A stretch of DNA of 64,000 nucleotides from JBBDIK01 sp040880465. Its GTDB lineage: Bacteria > Actinomycetota > UBA4738 > JBBDHU01. Under the pieces are notes generated by a model, which worked only from the letters and a program-made list of their open reading frames with translations, was not told the DNA's origin and made no database searches. The stretch spans positions 266,210-330,209 of the forward strand of contig JBBDIK010000011.1 of the NCBI GenBank assembly GCA_040880465.1, written 5' to 3'. Shown piece by piece: positions 43,211 to 52,420 of the stretch (its first letter is position 1; each line of letters starts with the position of its first letter). Made by a program: the position numbers and the translations under genes.

Positions 43211-44797
43211 CTACGAGTCGACCTGAGCCTGCTGCAGCTCACGCGCACGGACCGCGAGCCAGAACTCCATCCGATCGAACGAGGAGGACATCTCCCTACC
43301 CGTCAGTTCCTCGACCTTGCGCATCCGGTAGCGCAAGGTGTGGCGGTGAACGCCGAGGGACGATGACGCCGTCTCCCAACGTGCGTTGTGCTCGAGGAAC
43401 GCCCGGAGCGAGGCCACCAGATCGCCGTCGTGCTCAACGTCGTAGGCGTCGAGCGGGGCCAGCAGCGAGTCGGCGAACGCGCGGAGCGCGTCCGGGTCTG
43501 CCATCGACAGCAGCAGCCGGTACGTGCCCAGGTCCTCGAATCCGGCCGAACCCCACCCTTCCAGCCGGCACACCTGCAGGGCATACCGGGCCTCGCGAAG
43601 AGCCCGCCCGACCTCCGTCGGTGCCACCGGAGAGCTGGCACCGACCCGAAGTTCATGACCGAGGCGTCCACCGATGTCATCGTGCACGCCGCCGACGTTG
43701 ACCCCGCTCACATGCTGGAGCAGCACACTCACGCCGGCCGCGTTCGGCGAGATCAGGTACGGGTCGTTCGAGCGGGAGAAATGATCCTCGGCCGCCCAGG
43801 CGAGGTCGGACCCGGGCGTCGAGCCGGGCTTCGCGGCGGAGCCGTTTCCGCCGGACTCCGCGGATTCGATCGCCAGGACCGATACGGTCGCGCCCGCGTC
43901 GAACCCGAACCGGGCCAGCCCCTTCGCGCCGTCGGCGGGCGTCAGGGCGCCGTCGGCCAGTTCCTGGAAGAAGTCCCCCTGCATCCTGCGCTGCGCGTCC
44001 GCGATCGCGCGCTCCTTGGAGAGCTCGATCGCCAGGAGCGAGAGCGCGTGACCAGCGACGATCCGATCGAAGGGCGAGAGCGCGTGGGACTTCCCGACGA
44101 CCAGGAAGGCCTCGACCCGGCCGTGCGCGCCGACCGGCTGGATCCAGACGTGATCGCCGGCGTCCACGAGCGTGAGGCTGAATCCCGTGCCGTCCGGTCG
44201 AGACCCACGCAGCTCTTCCCAGATGCGGCGCGCTCGGTCGCCCGCCGCTTTCGTCGTGGCCGCGAGCAGCATGCCGTGCAGGTCGAAGACGATCGACCAG
44301 CCCTTGATGACCTGCGCGAGCGAGTCGGCCACGCCGGATACCCCCTGTCCCTCCATCACGGCACGCGTCAGGACATGCTGCGCGTCGACGGCCCGGGTCA
44401 GGACGTCGTACTGCTCGGCGAGCACCCGCGTCGACACGGCTTCGGTGATCGCGATGAACGGCACGGGGTAGGGCACCTCGAAGAGAGGGAACCCCAACTT
44501 CTCGGCGGCGTCCACCATCGCCTTCGGCACCTTCTGGTGGGAGAAACCGGCACCGAACCCGAGACCCGCTAGGTCGGCCTCGGCCATCCGCTGGACGTAG
44601 GCGCGCTGCGTCGCCGTGGTCGCGCCGACGTTCATGCCGGTGGTCAAGACCACTTCGCCGCCCTTGAGCCAGGGCGTCGGATCCTCGAGTTCGCTGACGT
44701 GGACCCAGCGGATCGGCCGGTCGGTCCCCTGCTCGCCTGCGAGAAGCTTGAGCGCGAGGCCGTCCGATTCCACGAGCTGCCGAACCGTGATCGCCAT
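43211..44797 (-). CDS. PucR-family transcriptional regulator
   Basis: The 528-residue protein starts at ATG 44797. It has the PucR N-terminal domain (ITVRQLVESDGLALKLLAGEQG, GEVVLTTGMNVG), a GGDEF-like middle, and a C-terminal PucR HTH (HNARWETASSSLGVHRHTLRYRMRKVEELTG). PucR proteins control purine, GABA or polyamine catabolism. It is divergent from gabT with an inverted-repeat operator (44805-44821) eight bases from its own start, so self-control and control of gabT are likely. Confidence 0.87.
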   Translation of the reverse strand: MAITVRQLVESDGLALKLLAGEQGTDRPIRWVHVSELEDPTPWLKGGEVVLTTGMNVGATTATQRAYVQRMAEADLAGLGFGAGFSHQKVPKAMVDAAEKLGFPLFEVPYPVPFIAITEAVSTRVLAEQYDVLTRAVDAQHVLTRAVMEGQGVSGVADSLAQVIKGWSIVFDLHGMLLAATTKAAGDRARRIWEELRGSRPDGTGFSLTLVDAGDHVWIQPVGAHGRVEAFLVVGKSHALSPFDRIVAGHALSLLAIELSKERAIADAQRRMQGDFFQELADGALTPADGAKGLARFGFDAGATVSVLAIESAESGGNGSAAKPGSTPGSDLAWAAEDHFSRSNDPYLISPNAAGVSVLLQHVSGVNVGGVHDDIGGRLGHELRVGASSPVAPTEVGRALREARYALQVCRLEGWGSAGFEDLGTYRLLLSMADPDALRAFADSLLAPLDAYDVEHDGDLVASLRAFLEHNARWETASSSLGVHRHTLRYRMRKVEELTGREMSSSFDRMEFWLAVRARELQQAQVDS

Positions 44798-44804
44798 GTC
44801 ACGA

Positions 44805-44872
44805 TTGTACGGAACGTACAACCGGCCTGCCGACCCCGCCTCCTGGGCACCTCGGGTGGACGGAGCGTACAA
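44805..44872. promoter_or_regulatory. PucR operator: TTGTAC/GTACAA inverted repeat plus half-site
   Basis: TTGTAC-N5-GTACAA (44805-44821) is a perfect inverted repeat next to the pucR start. A further GTACAA half-site lies at 44867-44872, 46 bases on, towards gabT. The layout suits a dimeric regulator acting on both divergent genes, perhaps with looping. Confidence 0.6.
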
Positions 44873-44958
44873 ACCCGCAGACGGCCGTCGCCCCAACCGG
44901 AGCCTGACACGGCGAACGTGGCACGTCAGACTCCCGCCAAGGAGAGAGTGAAACTGCG

Positions 44959-46293
44959 ATGGACATCCCACAGGAACGCAAGGTCGTTACCGACATCCCG
45001 GGTCCCGAGTCGCGCGCTTGGTTCGAGCGACGGGCAGAGTCCATCCCGGCTGGCGTCGCGAGCATCCATCCGATCGTCACGGCCCGTGCATCGGGCGCGA
45101 TCATCGAGGACGTCGACGGCAACCGCCTGATCGACTTCGCGACGGGGATCGCCGTCCTGAACGTCGGGCACTCCTCACCGAAGGTCGTCGAAGCTGCGAA
45201 GCGCCAGCTCGAGTTGGACAGCCACACCTGTTTCCACGTCACCGCCAACGAGCCGTACATCGAACTCGCCGAACGGCTCAACGAACTGGCTCCCGGCGAT
45301 CACGACAAGAAGACGATGTTCGCCAACTCCGGCGTCGAGGCGGTCGAGAACGCGGTCAAGATCGCGCGGCACGCGACCGGCCGGACCGCGATCGTGACGT
45401 TCGACCACGCGTTCCACGGCCGGACGCTGATGGGCATGACCTTGACCGCCAAGGTGATGCCGTACAAGCAGGGATTCGGGCCGTTCGCCCCGGAGGTCTA
45501 CCGCCTGCCCTTCGCCTATCCGTACCGGTGGCCGGGCGGTGCAGAACGGTGCGCAGACGAGGCTCTCGCGTACGCACTCGACGAGATGCACAAACACATC
45601 GGCGAGGACAACATCGCGGCGGTGATCGTCGAGCCGATCCAGGGCGAGGGCGGGTTCATCGTCCCCGCCGAAGGGTTCCTCTCCGGGATCGCCGACTTCT
45701 GCGCTCAGCACGGCATCGTGTTCATCGCCGACGAGATCCAGAGCGGGATGGGCCGGGCCGGCCGCTGGTATGCGATCGAGGACGAAGGCGTGGTGCCCGA
45801 CATCGTGACGACGGCCAAGTCGCTCGGCGGTGGATTGCCCATCTCGGCGGTGACGGGCCGCAGCGATCTGATGAACGCGCCCCACATCGGCGGTCTGGGC
45901 GGAACGTACGGGGGCAACCCGGTCGCCGCCGCGGCGGCACTCGCGGTCATCGACCAGATCGACCACGAAGGGCTGCTCGATCGTTCCCGCCGCGTCGGCG
46001 ACCACATCATGGACCGGTTCCACGACATGGCCGCGCGCTCCGACATCATCGGCGAGGTTCGAGGCCGTGGCGCGATGTGCGCGATCGAACTGGTGCAGGA
46101 CCGCACGACCAAGGAGCCGCTGGAGGCCAGGCGGATGACCGCGATCACCCACCACTGCCTGACGGACGGCGTCGTGGTCTTGTCGGCCGGCACCTACGGG
46201 AACGTGATCCGGCTGTTGCCGCCCATCAACATCGACGAGGCACTCTTGGACGACGGCCTCGACGTCGTGGACGCGGCACTCGCGAACGCGTAG
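44959..46293 (+). CDS. gabT: 4-aminobutyrate aminotransferase
   Basis: The 444-residue class III aminotransferase has the PLP Lys K287 (TTAKSLGGGLP), the IVEPIQGEGG stretch and ADEIQSGMGRAG, where D258 contacts the PLP ring. It converts GABA and 2-oxoglutarate to succinate semialdehyde and glutamate. The aldehyde dehydrogenases on the other side of pucR would supply GABA and remove succinate semialdehyde, completing the route to succinate. Start ATG 44959 has GAGAGAG upstream. Confidence 0.92.
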   Translation: MDIPQERKVVTDIPGPESRAWFERRAESIPAGVASIHPIVTARASGAIIEDVDGNRLIDFATGIAVLNVGHSSPKVVEAAKRQLELDSHTCFHVTANEPYIELAERLNELAPGDHDKKTMFANSGVEAVENAVKIARHATGRTAIVTFDHAFHGRTLMGMTLTAKVMPYKQGFGPFAPEVYRLPFAYPYRWPGGAERCADEALAYALDEMHKHIGEDNIAAVIVEPIQGEGGFIVPAEGFLSGIADFCAQHGIVFIADEIQSGMGRAGRWYAIEDEGVVPDIVTTAKSLGGGLPISAVTGRSDLMNAPHIGGLGGTYGGNPVAAAAALAVIDQIDHEGLLDRSRRVGDHIMDRFHDMAARSDIIGEVRGRGAMCAIELVQDRTTKEPLEARRMTAITHHCLTDGVVVLSAGTYGNVIRLLPPINIDEALLDDGLDVVDAALANA

Positions 46294-46321
46294 GCGCCCG
46301 ACCCTCCGATAGGTTGGCCCC

Positions 46322-47614
46322 ATGAGCGGGCCGCACGAGACTCCGGATGGCGCGTTCGGCAAGGCCCGCCACGCCGCGCGACACCTCACGATCGACCTGA
46401 CCCCCTTGCGAGGATCCAAGGACTTCCGGCGCCTGTGGATCGCGGAGGTCGTGACCATCACCGGCTCCGAGGCAACCGCGCTCGCGCTGCTGATCTACGT
46501 GACGCTGTTGACGGGTTCGGCTGCCGCGGTCGGGCTGATGGGCTTGGTCGAGTTCCTCTGCCTGGTGGCCGGAACCATCGTCGGCGGACCGCTCATCGAC
46601 CGCTACGACCGGCGTTCCATCCTGCTCACGACACAGCTCGCGATGAGCCTTTCCGCAGCGGTACTGCTCGCGACAGCCCTGATGGGAGAACCTCCGCTCC
46701 CGCTCATCTACCTCGCGGCCGGCTTCGTGTCCTTCTTCGGTGGGATCGACGCGCCCACGCGTTCGGCGGTCATGCCGAACCTGGTTCGTCCCGATCAGAT
46801 CCCCGCCGCAACCGCCTTGACCACCGCCATGTACAGCATCGCGTGGATCGTCGGGCCCTTGATCGCCGGCCTGCTCGTCGCGATCGCGGGCGTGGGCGCC
46901 GTGTTTGCCTTCGACCTGGCGAGTTTCATCCTGTCGCTCATCCTGTTGCTCAGACTCCGCCGGCTGCCGCCCCAACACACGCCCGGAGAGGGCATCCGCA
47001 ACATCTGGGCCGAACTCAGACAGGGGCTCGCCTACCTGCGCGGGCGCAAGGTCCTGCAGTCAACGTTCTCGATCGACCTGATCGCGATGATCTTCGGGTT
47101 GCCGGAGGCCGTGCTGACGTTCCTGGCGATCGAGCGGTTCGGAAGCGAGGCCATCGCCGGCGTGATGCTGACGGCGATGGCGGGGGGTGCCTTGATCGCG
47201 TCGCTGACGAGCGGGTGGGTCTCGCGGGTGCGGCATCAGGGGAGGGCGGTCATCTGGGCCGTCGTCGTGTGGGGAGCCGGGATCACGGCGTTCGGCTTCG
47301 TCGAACGCCACCTGTGGCTCGCGCTGGTCTTCTTGGCGATCGCCGGAGCCGCCGACACCATCTCGGCGGTGTTCCGCGGGACGATCCTGCAGGCAACGGT
47401 CCCCGATGCGCTGCGCGGGAGGCTCTCCTCCGTGCACTTCCTCGTCGTCGCGGGGGGTCCGCGCCTGGGCAACCTGGAGGCAGGACTGGTGGCGGCGGTC
47501 ACGAGCCCGGCGATCGCGGTGATCTCGGGCGGCGTGATCACGATCGCCGGCGCACTACTGAACGGACTGCTGGTCCCGGAGTTCCGGCGCTACCATGCGG
47601 GGGAGGAGACCTGA
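46322..47614 (+). CDS. MFS transporter
   Basis: The 430-residue protein has about 12 membrane helices in the MFS pattern, with a linker of charged residues (RRLPPQHTPGEGI) at the middle. The loops GGPLIDRYDRRSILL and FFGGIDAPTRSAVMPNLV resemble the MFS efflux group (enterobactin/macrolide exporter-like). Cargo unknown. ATG 46322 follows TAGGTT (46310-46315) by six bases, suggesting a leaderless transcript. PhhB follows four bases after the stop. Confidence 0.85.
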   Translation: MSGPHETPDGAFGKARHAARHLTIDLTPLRGSKDFRRLWIAEVVTITGSEATALALLIYVTLLTGSAAAVGLMGLVEFLCLVAGTIVGGPLIDRYDRRSILLTTQLAMSLSAAVLLATALMGEPPLPLIYLAAGFVSFFGGIDAPTRSAVMPNLVRPDQIPAATALTTAMYSIAWIVGPLIAGLLVAIAGVGAVFAFDLASFILSLILLLRLRRLPPQHTPGEGIRNIWAELRQGLAYLRGRKVLQSTFSIDLIAMIFGLPEAVLTFLAIERFGSEAIAGVMLTAMAGGALIASLTSGWVSRVRHQGRAVIWAVVVWGAGITAFGFVERHLWLALVFLAIAGAADTISAVFRGTILQATVPDALRGRLSSVHFLVVAGGPRLGNLEAGLVAAVTSPAIAVISGGVITIAGALLNGLLVPEFRRYHAGEET

Positions 47615-47618
47615 CCCG

Positions 47619-47915
47619 ATGGCCACGCTGAGCGACGACGAGATCACCGCTGCTCTCGCAGACCTACCCGGCTGGTCCTACGACGGGACGCACCTCCGCA
47701 AGGAGTACGCCTTCAAGGGGTTCCGAGGAGCGATCGCGTTCATCGTGCGTATCGCGTTCGACGCCGAGGCTGCGGACCATCACCCCGACCTCGAGAACCA
47801 CTACAACAAGGTGATGGTGGCGTTCCGGACCTGGGATCAGGACGGCATCACACAGACCGACGTCGATCTGGCCACCAAAGCCGAGCGCGCCGCCGCCTCG
47901 TTCCCGCAGGCGTAG
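47619..47915 (+). CDS. phhB: Pterin-4a-carbinolamine dehydratase
   Basis: The 98-residue protein has the PCD fold with AADHHPDLENHYNKVMVAFRTW as the active-site region; the usual third His is Trp here, a substitution also present in known relatives. It recycles the pterin cofactor of aromatic amino acid hydroxylases. No hydroxylase gene is in the window. The ATG 47619 is preceded by GGGAGGAG. Confidence 0.87.
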   Translation: MATLSDDEITAALADLPGWSYDGTHLRKEYAFKGFRGAIAFIVRIAFDAEAADHHPDLENHYNKVMVAFRTWDQDGITQTDVDLATKAERAAASFPQA

Positions 47916-48039
47916 GCGCCGCGGATCGCCGCGGCACGGTCGCCGCGACGCCGGCGGACGTGCGGGTGGAGGCGACCGTGCCGGAGCGCGCGAAGGACGG
48001 TAGGCTTCCGGCTCCGAGCGTCCCAGAGAGGACCCAGTC

Positions 48040-48879
48040 ATGGCCCAGAGCGCACTCGTAACGGGATCGAACAGTGGGATCGGACTGGCCGCGGCCCAAA
48101 GCCTCGCCGGCGCCGGCCACAAGGTCTTCGCTTCCATGCGCAGCCCCGAGAAGGGAGAGGAACTCGCGAAGCAGGCGGCCGACGAGGGATGGGACGTTCA
48201 GGTCATCCAGCTCGACGTCGCCGACGATGCCTCGGTTGCGCGCGCCCTCACGGAGATCAACGGCGTGGTCGGTGCCCTGGATGTGGTCGTGAACAACGCT
48301 GGTAAGGGGATGCAGGCGTCCGTCGAAGAGGCCAAGGACGACGAGATCCTGGACCTGTACAACACCAACATCCTCGGGATGGTGCGGGTGCTGCGTCACG
48401 CGCTGCCACCCATGCGCGAGAAGCAGAGCGGAACCATCGTGAACGTTTCCTCGATGGGTGGGCACGTCGTCTGGCCCTACTTCGGGTTCTACCACTCGAC
48501 GAAGTGGGCGCTTGAAGCGCTGACCGAAAGCCTGTACCTGGAACTCGCCCCCATCGGCATCCGCGTCTACGCGGTCCTGCCCGGCCTCGTTTCCAGCAAC
48601 TTCGGGCGGGCGGCCATCCGCGGTGAGAGGGTGGCCGACAAGACCAGCGTGTACCGCGACGACAGCAAGCGGTGGATCGAGGGATTCATGGAACTGATGC
48701 CGAACAGCGTCGGTCCCGAAACGGTCGGCGCGAAGATCCTCGAGATCGTGCAGGCCCAGCCCGATGGGCTGCACCACACGTCGGATGCGTTCGCGGAACA
48801 GATCGTGTCGGCGCGCAAGCAGATGACCGACGTGGAATGGTTCGAGTACTTCCGAGGGCTGCACGGCCGCGAAGACTGA
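48040..48879 (+). CDS. Short-chain dehydrogenase/reductase
   Basis: The 279-residue classical SDR has the cofactor motif TGSNSGIG, NNAG, catalytic S138, Y151 and K155 (YHSTK) and the PGLV turn. The 15 or so residues after PGLVSSNFG are longer than in many SDRs. Substrate unknown. A TAGGCT box at 48001-48006 leaves a leader of roughly 30 bases with AGAGAGG near the ATG. Confidence 0.87.
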   Translation: MAQSALVTGSNSGIGLAAAQSLAGAGHKVFASMRSPEKGEELAKQAADEGWDVQVIQLDVADDASVARALTEINGVVGALDVVVNNAGKGMQASVEEAKDDEILDLYNTNILGMVRVLRHALPPMREKQSGTIVNVSSMGGHVVWPYFGFYHSTKWALEALTESLYLELAPIGIRVYAVLPGLVSSNFGRAAIRGERVADKTSVYRDDSKRWIEGFMELMPNSVGPETVGAKILEIVQAQPDGLHHTSDAFAEQIVSARKQMTDVEWFEYFRGLHGRED

Positions 48880-48913
48880 AGTTGCCCCGCCCCGGCGGTC
48901 GGGGAGATACTGC

Positions 48914-48942
48914 GGAGGGCGTCGCCGCAGCGGACGCCCTCC
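48914..48942. terminator. 10-base-pair hairpin between SDR and SLC41 genes
   Basis: GGAGGGCGTC (48914-48923) and GACGCCCTCC (48933-48942) form a perfect stem with a nine-base loop, 35 bases after the SDR stop. It is a terminator-like structure without a T-tract, or a leader element of the magnesium transporter that starts at 48993. Confidence 0.5.
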
Positions 48943-48992
48943 CCCGGAGACGGATCGATGCATGAGGAGATGAGAGCGATGGCGGTGCCGTT

Positions 48993-50225
48993 ATGGCGTT
49001 CCCACGCCGCGCCCGGCGCCTCGGGGCATTCTGGCGGACGGAGAAACGAACCCTCCGCCAGGGCTTCGTCGCGCTCCTCGTCAGCACCGCCGCCGCATTC
49101 GTCGCAGGACTGACGCTCGGCTCGATCACCCATACCCTCGAGGCTCTCCCCGGGCTGCTGATCCTTATCCCGGCGTCGGTCGGCATGCGCGGCACCATCT
49201 TCGGGGCGATCGGTGCCCGGCTGGGGACGGCCACCCACGCCGGACTCTTCGAGGTCACGCGCGCCAAGTCCGGCGTGCTGTACCAGAACACCCACATCGG
49301 CGTGATCATGACCTTCGCGACCTCGATGTACCTAGCGGTACTCGCCAAGTTGGTTGCCAGCGCGTTCGGGCTCCCCACGATCTCGGTCTGGGACCTCGTG
49401 ATCATCTCGGTCGTCGGTGGAGCGCTCGCCTCGGTGTTCATCCTGATGATCACGATCGCGATCGCGGTCTTGTCCTACCGGCGCGGATGGGACCTGGATT
49501 CCGTCGCCACCCCGGTCATCACGGCCGTCGGCGACATGATCACGCTCCCCGCCCTGTTCTTGGCGACGTTCCTGATCCGCGCCGAGGGCATGGACATCGT
49601 CCTTGGCCTGCTCTGCGCCGCCGCGGGGATCGCCGCCATCGTCCGAGGAGCCACGACGCGCGCCCCGGGGATCCGGCGGGTCCTGTTCGAACTCGTTGGG
49701 GTTGCCTTGCTCGCACCGATCCTGGATGTGCTCGCGGGGATCGTGGCCGACGCCCGGCTCGACGAGTTCGTCGCCCTCCCGGCGATCCTGCTCCTCGTTC
49801 CGCCGTTCGTCTCGCAGGCGGGCGCGCTCGGAGGAATCCTCTCGTCCCGGCTCTCGTCGAAACTGCAGTTGGGGGTCATCACGCCGCGCGGGCTGCCGGA
49901 GCCGCCCGCCGCGGTCGACGCCGGCGTGGTGTTCGGGTTCGGCGTCGTCGTGTTCCTGCTGATCGGCGTGGTGGGCCTCGTCGTGAGCGCCGCCGCCGGA
50001 CTCGCCGGTCCCGGCGCCGGGGTCATGATGGCCGGGACGCTGGTCGGCGGGCTCATGGCCACGGTCGTCGCGATCGTGCTCGGCTACTACCTCGCCGTGC
50101 TCACGTCACGCTTCGGGCTGGACCCGGACAACCACGGGGTTCCGCTGATCACCAGCACCATGGATCTGGCAGGCATCGTCTGCCTGTTGTTCGCTATGGG
50201 ACTATTCGGGGTGGGTCATGGCTGA
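48993..50225 (+). CDS. SLC41/MgtE-type divalent cation transporter
   Basis: The 410-residue protein has about ten membrane helices and two homologous MgtE/SLC41 membrane domains (first half: RGTIFGAIGARLGTATHAGL and DLDSVATPVITAVGDMITLPALF; second half: QAGALGGILSSRLSSKLQLG and DPDNHGVPLITSTMDLAGIV). It lacks the cytoplasmic N and CBS domains of ordinary MgtE, like eukaryotic SLC41. Its end overlaps the next gene by eight bases, so a regulatory partner may replace those domains. Confidence 0.84.
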   Translation: MAFPRRARRLGAFWRTEKRTLRQGFVALLVSTAAAFVAGLTLGSITHTLEALPGLLILIPASVGMRGTIFGAIGARLGTATHAGLFEVTRAKSGVLYQNTHIGVIMTFATSMYLAVLAKLVASAFGLPTISVWDLVIISVVGGALASVFILMITIAIAVLSYRRGWDLDSVATPVITAVGDMITLPALFLATFLIRAEGMDIVLGLLCAAAGIAAIVRGATTRAPGIRRVLFELVGVALLAPILDVLAGIVADARLDEFVALPAILLLVPPFVSQAGALGGILSSRLSSKLQLGVITPRGLPEPPAAVDAGVVFGFGVVVFLLIGVVGLVVSAAAGLAGPGAGVMMAGTLVGGLMATVVAIVLGYYLAVLTSRFGLDPDNHGVPLITSTMDLAGIVCLLFAMGLFGVGHG

Positions 50226-51411
50226 AGACGAACCGAGAACCGTCAAAGATCTTCTGGTCGAGGCGAAGGACGCATCCGAGCTGATGGTCGACCTCGCCTA
50301 CGCGGCCGTGTTCTTCGACGACGAAGATCTGGCCGGCGAGGTCGAGCACCTCGAGGAGCGCATGGATGGCAACCTGCGCCGCCTCCGACGGATGGCCGTC
50401 CTGGCCGCGCGCAGCCCGGAGGACGCCGAGTCGATCGAGAGCGTGCTGTGGATCGCCTCGGCGATCGAGACGATCGGCGACGCCGCCTCGGATATCGCGC
50501 GGGTCGTCGAGGCGAAGCTCGGGATCCCACACGCCCTGCGGCCCGACCTGCGTCACGCGAACGAGATCTCCGGCCGGGTCCGTGTCCGCGAAGACGCGCC
50601 GGTGATCGGCCAGACGCTCCGCCAGCTCTCCCTCCCGACGGAGACGGGCATGTGGCTGCTCGCCGTCCGCCGCGGCAACCAATGGGAGTACGACCCCGGA
50701 CCCGACAGCGTGGCGTTGGAGGGCGACGTCCTGCTGTTCCAGGGTCCGGAGGACGGCGTCAACGAGATCCGCTCGTTCGCCGGCGCACCACCGCTTCCCG
50801 AGAGCGATGAAGCCGAGGCGCCGCCCTTGTCCGAACTCGACCGCGCCGTCGACATCCTGGTCGAGATGAAGAACTCGGCCGAGGTCGCCGTCGGTCTCGC
50901 CTATTCGACCCTGATGTTCGGCGACCGGGCGCTCGCGGCGGAGGTCGGTGCGATCGAGGAACGGAGCGACCACCTGCACGACGAGCTGGAGTCGTGGGTC
51001 CTCCGCGCAGCCCACGAGGCACGCGACCCCGACGAGCTCCGCGGCCTGCTGCGCATCGCCTCGGCCAGCGAGTGGATCTGCGACGCCGCGCGGGACATGA
51101 CGTGGTACATCGAGCACGGCGAAGAGCTGCATCCGGTCATCCAGATGGCGCTCGAGGAGACCGAGGAAACGTCTGCTGAGACCGTCGTCCACACCGGCTC
51201 CGAGGCCGACGGGAAGTCACTCCGCGAGCTGCGCCTGGAGACCGATACGGGGATGTGGGTCGTGGCGGTGCAACGCGGTACTCGCTGGATCTACCGGCCG
51301 CGTGCGTCGTTCACGTTCGCGGCCGGCGACCGGGCGATCTCGATCGGCCCGGAGGAGGGGGAAGTTCCGATGGCCACCCTCTTCAGCGACAACGCGCCCG
51401 GCGATCCCTAG
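50218..51411 (+). CDS. Tandem PhoU-like/TrkA-C (RCK_C) regulatory protein
   Basis: The 397-residue soluble protein consists of two copies of the same unit: a PhoU-like helical domain (about 5-95 and 205-300), then a TrkA-C domain (about 110-180 and 325-390, both with TxTGMW and W). Such modules gate ion transporters by binding ligands. The start overlaps the SLC41 gene by eight bases, so I infer it regulates that transporter. The TAG stop shares CTAG with the convergent ispH. Confidence 0.82.
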   Translation: MAEDEPRTVKDLLVEAKDASELMVDLAYAAVFFDDEDLAGEVEHLEERMDGNLRRLRRMAVLAARSPEDAESIESVLWIASAIETIGDAASDIARVVEAKLGIPHALRPDLRHANEISGRVRVREDAPVIGQTLRQLSLPTETGMWLLAVRRGNQWEYDPGPDSVALEGDVLLFQGPEDGVNEIRSFAGAPPLPESDEAEAPPLSELDRAVDILVEMKNSAEVAVGLAYSTLMFGDRALAAEVGAIEERSDHLHDELESWVLRAAHEARDPDELRGLLRIASASEWICDAARDMTWYIEHGEELHPVIQMALEETEETSAETVVHTGSEADGKSLRELRLETDTGMWVVAVQRGTRWIYRPRASFTFAAGDRAISIGPEEGEVPMATLFSDNAPGDP

Positions 51412-52355
51412 GCCTGCGTCAACGGAACCTGGCGAACGCCGGCCGGCAGCGAGAACCGCACTCCTTCCTGTGCGACATCCAGCTCCTCGACGTCATGCGC
51501 CCCTTGTTCCCCGAGGAACGCGATCATCCGGTCGACGAGCCATTCCGGAGCCGACGCGCCGGATGTGAGCCCGACGACGTCCGCGCCTCCGAGCCAGGCC
51601 GGGTCCACCTCGGTCTCGTCGTCGACGAGGTAGGCTGGCGTGCCGCGATCGCGCGAAACCTCGACCAGGCGGTTCGAGTTGGACGAGTTCTTGGATCCGA
51701 TGACGAGTACCACGTCCGCCTGCTCGGCGATAACCTTCACCGCATCCTGGCGGTTCTGCGTGGCGTAGCAGATGTCCTCGCGCGGCGGGCCCTGCATGTC
51801 GGGGAACCGGCGGCGGAGCGCCTCGATGATCTGGTCGGTCTCGTCGACCGAGAGCGTCGTCTGGGTCAGGTACGACAGGTTCGACGGGTCGGGCACCTCG
51901 ACCGTCCGCGCCTCTTCGATCGTCTGAACGAGGATCGTGCGATCCGGCGCCTGACCGGTCGTTCCGACGACCTCCTCGTGCCCTTGGTGGCCGATCAGCA
52001 GGATGGTCCGGCCCTCTTCGGCGAACCGCCGCGCCTCCAGGTGGACCTTCGTGACCAGCGGGCAGGTGGCGTCGATGATCTCGAGGTTCCGATCCGCAGA
52101 GGTCCCGTACACGGTCGGAGCGACGCCGTGCGCCGAGAGCACGACGACCGCGCCCGCGGGCACCTCGGTCTCCTCCTCGACGAAGATCGCGCCCTTGGCC
52201 TCGAGGTCGCGTACGACGGGCAGGTTGTGGACGATCTGCTTGCGCACGTAGACGGGCGCACCGTGCTTCTTCAGCGCAAGTTCGACGGCGTCGACCGCGC
52301 GTTCGACGCCGGCGCAGTAGCCGCGGGGATGAGCCAGCAGGACCTTGGTGGGCAC
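51408..52355 (-). CDS. ispH: 4-hydroxy-3-methylbut-2-enyl diphosphate reductase
   Basis: IspH makes IPP and DMAPP in the last step of the MEP isoprenoid pathway. The 315-residue protein has the three cluster Cys (C14 in RGYCAG, C98 in DATCPL, C196 in DICYATQNRQ), with the HGVAP and SKNSSNSNRL stretches. The start ATG 52355 is well conserved. Confidence 0.95.
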   Translation of the reverse strand: MPTKVLLAHPRGYCAGVERAVDAVELALKKHGAPVYVRKQIVHNLPVVRDLEAKGAIFVEEETEVPAGAVVVLSAHGVAPTVYGTSADRNLEIIDATCPLVTKVHLEARRFAEEGRTILLIGHQGHEEVVGTTGQAPDRTILVQTIEEARTVEVPDPSNLSYLTQTTLSVDETDQIIEALRRRFPDMQGPPREDICYATQNRQDAVKVIAEQADVVLVIGSKNSSNSNRLVEVSRDRGTPAYLVDDETEVDPAWLGGADVVGLTSGASAPEWLVDRMIAFLGEQGAHDVEELDVAQEGVRFSLPAGVRQVPLTQA

Positions 52356-52420
52356 GCATCCATGCTACCGCCGGGCCCGCTGAGCCCGCAGCGCGAGGCA
52401 GGAGTCGCGGGCGACTCGCC

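Noticed and set aside
48914..48942. Magnesium (M-box) riboswitch before the SLC41 gene
   Set aside because: The gap is only about 113 bases with one simple stem and none of the conserved M-box elements.
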